From Agapetus fuscipes (Eukaryota; Arthropoda; Insecta; Trichoptera; Glossosomatidae), in contig OX637334.1 in the NCBI GenBank assembly GCA_951799405.1, positions 3,968,001 through 4,032,000 on the forward strand: a DNA stretch of 64,000 bases, in the 5' to 3' direction. Shown here piece after piece: positions 55,065-61,099 of the stretch (position 1 is the stretch's first letter; each line of letters opens with the position of its first letter). The position numbers and the translations under genes are program-made. Under the pieces are notes generated by a model. The model was not told the DNA's origin and made no database searches. It was given only the letters and a program-made list of their open reading frames with translations.

Positions 55065-55250
55065 GTTATTTAATAAACTACAAGCGGGAGCAAGGAGACT
55101 GGGAAGAGCTCCAGGTGGAAGCGGGGATCAATGGTCACATCCTGGCTGGTCTGTGGTGCGGCACCAGATACCAGCTTTACATCACAGCCTACAACATCAT
55201 AGGAACAGGACTGCCTTGTGATATAGTCAACACCTTCACCAAGGGAACAG
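55065..55250 (+). CDS. Dscam: Dscam-like exon: FN3-5, C-terminal half (duplicated donor)
   Basis: Acceptor atttgtag ends at 55064, first donor gtaaac at 55251; 186 bases, phase 1 to 1. Encodes GYLINYKREQGDWEEL and LAGLWCGTRYQLYITAYNIIG (Dscam1 IEGLLCGSRYQVYATGFNNIG). The 3' half of this exon together with its donor is duplicated 108 bases downstream, and the frame stays open across both copies. Use of the second donor (cut after 55358) would add 36 residues in frame. Confidence 0.93.
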
Positions 55251-55274
55251 GTAAACGTCTATTATTTTTCTTTC

Positions 55275-55358
55275 TATACCAGCTGTACATCACAGTTTAC
55301 AACATCATAGGTGCGGGACTGCTTTGTGATATAGTCAACACCTTCACCAAGAGAACAG
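55275..55358 (+). repeat. Partial tandem duplicate of the FN3-5 exon 3' half with second splice donor
   Basis: Bases 55275-55358 repeat 55167-55250 at a 108-bp offset, including the donor context acag/gtaaac. I count about eight substitutions over about 90 bases; they change A to V, T to A, P to L and G to R in the implied peptide and introduce no stop. The linker before the copy is pyrimidine-rich and ends taccag, so it could also act as an acceptor for a 76-base exon, which would break frame. Confidence 0.85.
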
Positions 55359-55409
55359 GTAAACTTCTCTTATTTCAAAGAGGGGTCTTTGAGTATCACG
55401 TCTGACAGT

Positions 55410-55597
55410 TTGTCCTCCTAGTGCCTCTTCTGCTTATCTACCATTTGATTCTTATATGACCTTTAAATGAAATTTTCTTAAAAACCTCTATCTACACAAT
55501 GATACATTGATTCAGTACACATACAAACATTGTTCATGTGAAATTACCTGTGTTGGAGATAAGACAAACAACCACTAAGGGGACAAGCTGACACTGG
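55410..55597. mobile_element. MITE-E copy, internally deleted
   Basis: gtcctcctagtgcctcttct at the left and gacaaacaaccactaaggggac at the right are inverted. The interior (tgacctttaaatgaaatttt, acatacaaacattgttcatg) matches 16931-17193. Shorter than the other copies. Confidence 0.72.
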
Positions 55598-55674
55598 AGA
55601 GTTTCTTTCCGTGTTCTATTGTTGTGGTCTATCAAAGCTTGAGAGACATTGGAAAAGTGAAACAATTTTTACAG

Positions 55675-55905
55675 TATGCGTGGCTGACCACCCATACTGT
55701 AAAAAATGGTTCACTTTGCCAATGTCACCCCTGTTTCAGGGAAGGTCGGCAAAAGTTGTGGGGCTTATGTTCATTTGAGGTTTGGATTTTATTTGTAAGT
55801 ACAAATTCAACATTTGTAAGCGCGAACTACACTTGTTGGTTTGTGGGCATACATCTGAGAGCTTTAAATGAATATATCCTTGCAACTTAGATTATAGATT
55901 ATAGA
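55675..55905 (+). repeat. Family C copy
   Basis: ctgaccacccatactgtaaa to gcaacttagattatagatta; a deletion removes part of the central region and the frame stops early. Confidence 0.85.
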
Positions 55906-56069
55906 TTATATAGTGGCCAGCCTCAAACCAGTCAAGGAATTGGTAACCAATAAAAAAACAATCAATTAATGAAAAAACTATGAAATACAAAATAACAATG
56001 AAAAGGAACTTTAGAAATTTCAAAACCTTAGTTGTTTACATTGCAGATCAACCACCATTTTTGTTTCAG

Positions 56070-56206
56070 TACCTGTGAAACCAAAGCACTCCCAGATGAT
56101 AACCGTCAACACCACAGTAGTCACCGTGTGGCTGGACTCCTGGGGAGACGGAGGATGTGGGATACAATACTTCGTCATCGAGTACAGAGAGCACAGCCAT
56201 TCACAG
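56070..56206 (+). CDS. Dscam: Dscam-like exon: FN3-6, N-terminal half
   Basis: Acceptor tgtttcag ends at 56069, donor gtaaac at 56207; 137 bases, phase 1 in, phase 0 out. Encodes VPVKPKHSQMITVNTT, DSWGDGGCGIQYFVIEYRE (Dscam1 KAWKDGGCPMSHFVVESKK). The DGGC motif is characteristic of the last Dscam FN3 domain. Confidence 0.95.
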
Positions 56207-56535
56207 GTAAACAAACTTCTAATCACAATAATAACAAGGAAATTTTTAATATGCCGTTTTGTAATTCTCTGCAAGGGCACTGCAGAGCCATTGCATCTCC
56301 TAAACAGACACACTTTCGAATTTGATTTGAATACATTTACAGCTTGTGAAGTAAAGCATTCCATAAAAGGGCCAGCAACGCAAAAGGCATGATCCAAATA
56401 ATTGTGTTACACCTCCAGGGAACACTGAGCCTATTTAGAGCAGTGCTGCGTGCAGATCTCAGAGTCCCCAGGCCCCTACTGCATCCATCACATAGCAGAG
56501 ATATACAGTGGTGCATTTAAGTATTATACAAGTAT

Positions 56536-56784
56536 CTATGTTACAGTGACAAAGGGTGTCATACAAGCCGATTTCCATCGGCTTCCCTTTTAAAATGATG
56601 TAACAAAGTAGTTAAAAAATATAGGCACAAAGTAAAAATATACATTTAAAACCAAAGAAACAATAAGTACGTGTTTTTCCCCCATTGAAACCATGCAGTC
56701 TACTTTATTATCATTTCTGCCTCATTTTAAATGGGAAACTGATGGAAACCGGCTTGTATGGCACCCTTTGCAACTGCTATGTTA
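56536..56784. mobile_element. hAT-type MITE, copy 3, with perfect 8-bp TSD
   Basis: The element 56544-56776 (cagtgacaaagggtgtc ... caccctttgcaactg) is flanked on both sides by CTATGTTA (56536-56543 and 56777-56784). TIR ends have decayed although the target duplication is exact. Confidence 0.9.
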
Positions 56785-57115
56785 TAGAAATATATTAGTG
56801 CCACTGGAGAGTTGCTTTCCGGAATCTGTTGCCATGGTCAGAGCAACAGCTTTCAGACTTTTCACACGTGTCTGGGATGCGCTTCTTCCACTTGAAGATG
56901 ATGTGATTAATGTTGATGGCGCTATTATATTCCAAATTCATTACACAGAAAAAACCTCTTTCAAAAACATCTGTCGAAATATGTGTGTCTTTCACTCTCC
57001 AAAATACTGGTCCTAGAGATACCAAATTTTGAAAAGCATTTGAGGGCATTCAATTAGGGAAAAACTAGCCTGCATTTCACCAACTTGTTTTTAAGATATT
57101 TTTTTTAATTTTCAG

Positions 57116-57272
57116 TGGCGGATGGTTTCCAACTCGGTGCAAGCAACTGAACGTGTGTACAGCGTGACAGGACTGACTCCTGCCACTGAATATCATTTGA
57201 AAATGACTGCATACAATAACGCCGGATCTGAAGTTGCCATCTACAACTTTACAACTTACAGCAATGTCGGGC
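57116..57272 (+). CDS. Dscam: Dscam-like exon: FN3-6, C-terminal half
   Basis: Acceptor aattttcag ends at 57115, donor gtaagt at 57273; 157 bases, phase 0 in, phase 1 out. Starts WRMVSNSV (Dscam1 WNQISNNV) and encodes VTGLTPATEYHLKMTAYNNAG, ending FTTYSNVG before the membrane exon. Confidence 0.94.
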
Positions 57273-57424
57273 GTAAGTATATACAGAGCTTTTCTCATGA
57301 TTCTCACATATTGTTACATTTTGGGATTCTTCCATTGAGTTATTAGAAATCAATGGGTTTCTCAGTTTTTCAAAAAGTGCAGGACCTTTGTGATTTTCAT
57401 TTATTTATTTCATATGTCATTTCT

Positions 57425-57632
57425 ACCTTGCACTTAGTTCGCTTTCATATGAAATGCATGTCCACAAGCAGACTGTTTAAGTTTGCAAACAAAAGAAAAA
57501 CCCAAATCTAAAATGTACAAACAACCCTGCATTTTTTGGCAACCTTCCCTGAAACACGGCATTGGCAAAAGAAACCAATTTTTACATTAGATATGGGTGG
57601 TCAGCCTTATCCCAGGCTATAAGTCAAGGAAC
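57425..57632 (-). repeat. Family C copy, decayed
   Basis: tgaaatgcatgtccacaagc, gcaaccttccctgaaacacg, gggtggtcagccttatccca; ends gctataagtcaaggaac. Confidence 0.75.
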
Positions 57633-57733
57633 AAGAGAGGTCCACATAATAATATTGCTTTTTTATCTTAATATTGTTGCATTGCTTTGCATTATTAATA
57701 CAGTTTTCTATCAAATTTTGTTGTTGTTTTCAG

Positions 57734-57880
57734 CTAACGCAATTCCAGAGCTATCTCCGCCAGTATCCCACTCTGGTGATAAGCCCTTCTACGCTAACCT
57801 CCGCGTCATCCTCCCTGTGACTCTATCCCTGCTGGTGCTCACAGCTCTGGTGGCCTTGGTCTTCCTCATCAAGAAGAACA
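57734..57880 (+). CDS. Dscam: Dscam-like exon: juxtamembrane stalk and transmembrane helix
   Basis: Acceptor tgttttcag ends at 57733; proposed donor gtcagt at 57881; 147 bases, phase 1 to 1. Encodes the stalk NAIPELSPPVSHSGD and one hydrophobic helix (VILPVTLSLLVLTALVALVF) followed by a basic stop-transfer LIKKN. Joining to the next exon gives KKNK then LLNPGSC. If this donor is skipped the frame reads ten more bases-worth of codons and stops at 57898-57900 with a tail of only SQYNNN. Confidence 0.9.
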
Positions 57881-57907
57881 GTCAGTACAACAACAATTAA
57901 GTACTAT

Positions 57908-57941
57908 TAAAACAAAGTCAATAACAATTGACTTTGTTTTA
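57908..57941 (+). repeat. 15-bp perfect stem-loop after the read-through stop
   Basis: Arms 57908-57922 and 57927-57941 are perfectly complementary with a 4-base loop (aaca). It lies 8 bases after the in-frame taa that terminates a donor-skipped transcript and 28 bases after the donor of the membrane exon. A role in splice-site choice is possible but not shown. Confidence 0.7.
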
Positions 57942-58209
57942 TAATTAATGTGTCTTAAGCAACCCCTGGAAACTGCTCTCCACTCACTACATGCAACCAA
58001 GATAGGTGCATGTCTGTATGCCACTGATACGCACAACAATGTAATTTTTCATTTTCATTTATCCATATCCAATCTCATCAACATCATGCTGAAGAGACCC
58101 AATGCAAGTATAGGAAAAACTTATGGAAGATCCAGCTGCAATGGGTCACAGCAACAGATTTAGGAAACAATCCCCTAGCATCAATCTTCTTGTTTTTGTG
58201 CCACTTCTA

Positions 58210-58430
58210 TCGAAGACCGGTGATCATCATGGCTATTTTGACTTTGGATGTTGCGGCTTGAAATAGAGACTTGGTGTTTCTGTCGAACGATTGTCGCAGG
58301 TTTTTCAGCCATGATATTCTTCTATGATGACGGCACCCCTGAGATCTTCTCCCCTTAATCTTACTCTGTGCGATAAGATGAAGTAGACGGTATTTTTCAG
58401 TTCTCAAAGTTTGACGGAAGTGCATCAGCT
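58210..58430 (-). mobile_element. LINE family I (RTE-like) C-terminus in tail intron
   Basis: Reverse-strand frame: LRTEKYRLLHLIAQSKIKGR, ISWLKNLRQSFDRNTKSLF, and MITGLR then stop. Matches the 28770-28885 and 36793-37108 type of ending (K-Y-x-L-L-x-L-I ... S-W-L-x-N-L-R). Confidence 0.65.
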
Positions 58431-58529
58431 TATCTGCTTAAAATTATCCAAAATCTTAGGGTGTTGTTCAGAGGTGAAAACTTGAAACTTCAATTCAATT
58501 CAGCCATAATATTTTTTATTTAATTTTAG

Positions 58530-58703
58530 AATTGCTGAACCCGGGATCTTGTGGATCACAAACGGGCATCGGTGACTCTCCTTCCATAGCCCAGCTGCAG
58601 AACAAGCAGAACAGGGACCAGCAGTACTTGGCTGTGAGTGGCAGGGGGAGGCAACCCATTCCACAACTTCCTGACTCCCCCAACTTCAAGGGAGAGGGCA
58701 ACG
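58530..58703 (+). CDS. Dscam: Dscam-like exon: cytoplasmic tail, segment 1
   Basis: Acceptor taattttag ends at 58529, donor gtgagc at 58704; 174 bases, phase 1 to 1. Encodes DSPSIAQLQNKQNRDQQYLAV and a proline-rich stretch (QPIPQLPDSPNF). No enzymatic domain; cytoplasmic Dscam tails act by binding adaptors, and the proline-rich piece could be an SH3 ligand (inference). Confidence 0.85.
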
Positions 58704-59184
58704 GTGAGCTGCTTCTCTTCTTGTATTGAGCCGTTTTTCCATCTAGAGACACTGTGTGGCATTTCTCCTCAATCCGCCCTCCTACAGCTGCCTGGGTCTC
58801 TCCATCAGTCTCCTTCACCGTGGACTTCCATTCAAATCTGGGATACGACAGCCATATAATGCTATATTTATTATCACTGGAGAGTTGTTTTTTGGAATGT
58901 GTTGACGTGGTCTATCAGAACTGAAGTTTACACTTCTTCAGCGTGATGAAGTACATTGCAAATATGAAGAAAATATCCAGAAACTCCAACTTCAATAGAC
59001 CATGACAACAGATCCCTGAAAGCAACTCTCCAGTGTCAACCGCTAGTTGCGAAACCCTAAAACTTACACATTTATTTAAAAATAAAGTTCCTCCCAGCAT
59101 GTTGATGGCTGTGAGGGTGCAATGTAACTAGGCAAACCTGTTGTGCACAAAGAAAATGATGCATCAAAATTGGCAATTCAACTG

Positions 59185-59335
59185 GTTGCCATCCTCTTGC
59201 AGAGGCAGTGCCTTGTTGTGCTAGCCATTAGTCTCTGCAGGTCGTCATCCTTTTATAGAGGCAGTGCCTTGTTGTTCTATCGATTTGTCACTGCTGGTTG
59301 CCATTCTCCTGTAAAGGCAGCCTTTGCTAGTCATC
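59185..59335 (+). repeat. 56-bp tandem repeat, about 2.6 units
   Basis: Units start at 59185, 59241 and 59297 (gttgccatcctcttgcagag, gtcgtcatccttttatagag, gttgccattctcctgtaaag), each followed by gcagtgccttgttgt or a variant. Lies in the intron before the EDICPYATF exon. Confidence 0.85.
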
Positions 59336-59454
59336 ATCTTCTCAACTTGTGACTAGGAGGCGACATCCATGAGCTGCTTTAAATGCTAGAAGTGCCTATG
59401 AATTTCTTGATCAGACTCTAGTAATGTTTGTGTGTTTGTTTGTTTGTCTGTCAG

Positions 59455-59624
59455 ACTACATGGAAGACATCTGCCCGTACGCGACCTTCCAGCTGTCCAA
59501 GCCCGCCTACAGTGAGAGCAGCTACAGCGGCAACGTCTACAGCGGACCTTACCACTCTGTAAGGGGATCTTTCGTCTATCATGATGTTAAACCAAATCAG
59601 GGGGATAAATTTAAGATGGGACAT
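59455..59624 (+). CDS. Dscam: Dscam-like exon: cytoplasmic tail, segment 2 (EDICPYATF)
   Basis: Acceptor ctgtcag ends at 59454, donor gtaagc at 59625; 170 bases, phase 1 in, phase 0 out. Encodes YMEDICPYATFQLSKP, then SESSYSGNVYSGPYHSV and SFVYHDVKP. ICPYATF is conserved in arthropod Dscam tails, and the tyrosine-rich follow-up resembles non-Dscam1 paralogues. An internal gt after YHS (gtaagg at 59561) would be an alternative donor that loses the rest of the segment. Confidence 0.9.
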
Positions 59625-59724
59625 GTAAGCTATTACCAACACTTTACTTACAATACCCGTAGAAGTATTCATATATAGATAACCCACAAGAATCTCTAAC
59701 TTTTTGTTTGATTGTTACATATGA

Positions 59725-60011
59725 GTTGTATAGAATCAAAGACAACACTCTAGATTTTTTAATGTTAATGTTGGGATACTGACCAGCCATACTGTAAAAA
59801 TTGGTTCACTTTACCAACGTCATTCCTAAATTTCTGCCTTTGGTTCTATACAACCAATGTACCTATAAGTTGCATAGAACAAAAGTGAAAATCTAGGGTT
59901 TTTTTAAAAACAAGATTAATTTATGAAAATGATGAGAAACTGATTTCCTTTCATTTTTTTTTCTCATTTTTGTAAAAACCCCTCAGATTGACACCTTTGG
60001 TTCTATACAAC
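59725..60011. repeat. Four short alternating inverted motifs
   Basis: ctttggttctatacaac occurs at 59838 and 59995, and its inverse (gttgtatagaatcaaag, gttgcatagaacaaaag) at 59725 and 59869. Spacing suggests two small nested or tandem foldback units in the last introns. Confidence 0.7.
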
Positions 60012-60314
60012 TATTATATAATGTAGCTCCATCACTGCAATAAGTGTATCTGCTACTCTAACCTTTCCACTAGGTGGCACTCCTAAACGTAGGCCTCCTC
60101 CGATCTTTTACATGCCTTTCTATCGACTGTTGTGTCAGCCTTGATGTCGTCCAGCCACCGCAGTTGGGGTCTCCTTACTCCTCGTGTGGACATTCTGGGT
60201 CACCATTCAATAATCTTTTTCGGCCAGCTGTTGTGGTTCTGTCTTGCGATGTGACCTACATACTGAAATTCTAAACACTTTATTTAATTGGCGGGTATTT
60301 CTTTATGATTTCAG

Positions 60315-60390
60315 AGTAAAGAACCGGAATACACCAAAGTAAGAAGAAAAGGCAACAACAGGCTAAGAGATCCACATTCCGAAAGTCAAG
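60315..60390 (+). CDS. Dscam: Dscam-like exon: cytoplasmic tail, segment 3
   Basis: Acceptor gatttcag ends at 60314, donor gtaaga at 60391; 76 bases, phase 0 in, phase 1 out. Encodes SKEPEYTKVRRKGNNRLRD followed by PHSESQ. A short basic exon with the EPEYTKVRRK motif that follows VYHDVKP in this group of Dscam tails. Confidence 0.88.
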
Positions 60391-60457
60391 GTAAGATTTT
60401 CATTAAAGATTGGTTTCAGTTAGAGGGAAATGACCAGTTTCCTAATTTTATCTACAG

Positions 60458-60522
60458 ATGAAACGATCTACTCTTCACAGTGGCCAGAGGGATCCAGCAG
60501 GCTTACATTTTATCTAATCTAG
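60458..60522 (+). CDS. Dscam: Dscam-like terminal exon with stop codon
   Basis: Acceptor atctacag ends at 60457. The frame from the previous exon gives DETIYSSQWPEGSSRLTFY, then LI and a tag stop at 60520-60522. No good donor follows in this exon, so I take it as the last coding exon. The sequence is less conserved than upstream segments, so an alternative last exon beyond the window cannot be excluded. Confidence 0.65.
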
Positions 60523-60838
60523 TCATGGATATTGCTATGTGTGCCTAATGCAGCAGCAAGCTTACCTAAATATGATCTAACTCATCTAAATATGATCCAT
60601 TTCATCTGAATAGTTTATCTCATCTAATTTTGATTTATCTCATACAAATATGATCAATCTAATTGTATTATGATCAATCTCATCCAAGAGGTTCATTATT
60701 ATCTTAACATTATCAACCTCATCTAAACATGATTTTATCTCATCTAATTTTGATATAACTCTTTTTTATTGATTGTAGAGGCATTAACTTTGTAATCGTT
60801 CATCATTAATGATAAAAGAAAAACAGTTTTGTTCTCCC
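60523..60838 (+). other. 3'UTR / downstream region with degenerate tandem repeat
   Basis: From about 60560 to 60775 the words atctcatctaa, aatatgatc and attttgat recur with a spacing of roughly 20-25 bases, a decayed satellite-like array. No AATAAA is present before the copia LTR starts. Confidence 0.6.
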
Positions 60839-61003
60839 TGTTGAGAAATATTAGGTAGGTATATATGTTACATCACTACTAAATTATAATTGTTGTCTCT
60901 GGTACTTCTTCCTGTCATCAGCATGGCTGACTAGTAAAAATATATTGTGAATTCGTAAATAAAATAGTTTTAATTAATCAACCCTCGATCCCACAACTTA
61001 ACA
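60839..61003 (+). mobile_element. Ty1/copia 5' LTR (inferred boundaries)
   Basis: Begins TGTTGAGAAATATTAGG and ends CTTAACA, the TGTT...AACA ends usual for copia-type LTRs, immediately followed by a tRNA primer site. It holds a TATA-like stretch (tatatatg near 60860) and AATAAA at 60958-60963. The 3' LTR is outside the window, so boundaries rest on the PBS position and terminal dinucleotides. Confidence 0.7.
60958..60963 (+). terminator. AATAAA polyadenylation signal in copia LTR
   Basis: Perfect AATAAA inside the LTR, on the same strand as the Dscam-like gene and 436 bases after its stop. I found no AATAAA between the stop and the LTR, so the host transcript could end here. Confidence 0.5.
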
Positions 61004-61013
61004 TGGTAGCAGA
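61004..61013 (+). other. Primer binding site, initiator tRNA-Met type
   Basis: TGGTAGCAGA abuts the LTR end and is complementary to the 3' end of insect initiator tRNA-Met (…TCTGCTACCA). Position and sequence support minus-strand priming at this copia element. Confidence 0.75.
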
Positions 61014-61099
61014 ACGTGGTTAATAGTGAGTGAGGTTGATTAATAGTGAAGTATATTTTGGGGTTGCGATCCGCGCAGTAAAAAAGGATAGTAAAAAAA

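Larger units (their letters stand above)
3482..60522 (+). other. Dscam: Dscam-family receptor gene, 3' two thirds (26 exons)
   Basis: Gene-level entry. Exon order reproduces the conserved arthropod Dscam layout: Ig5-Ig9, FN3 x4, Ig10, FN3 x2, transmembrane helix, cytoplasmic tail. All 26 exons join in phase through GT-AG introns and total 4205 coding bases (two bases of an incomplete first codon plus 1401 codons including stop). Dscam proteins are homophilic adhesion receptors at neuronal surfaces used in axon guidance and self-avoidance, and Dscam1 also acts in immunity. The single Ig7 exon and the tail motifs (EDICPYATF, YSGPYHS, then EPEYTKVRRK) point to a Dscam2/3/4-like paralogue. Exact paralogy is uncertain without a tree. 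Signal peptide and Ig1-4 lie left of the window. Confidence 0.9.

Noticed and set aside
55283..55358. Duplicate as a normal cassette exon
   Set aside because: A 76-base cassette would shift the frame after a phase-1 junction. The in-frame extension through the second donor is the better reading, though cassette use cannot be excluded.
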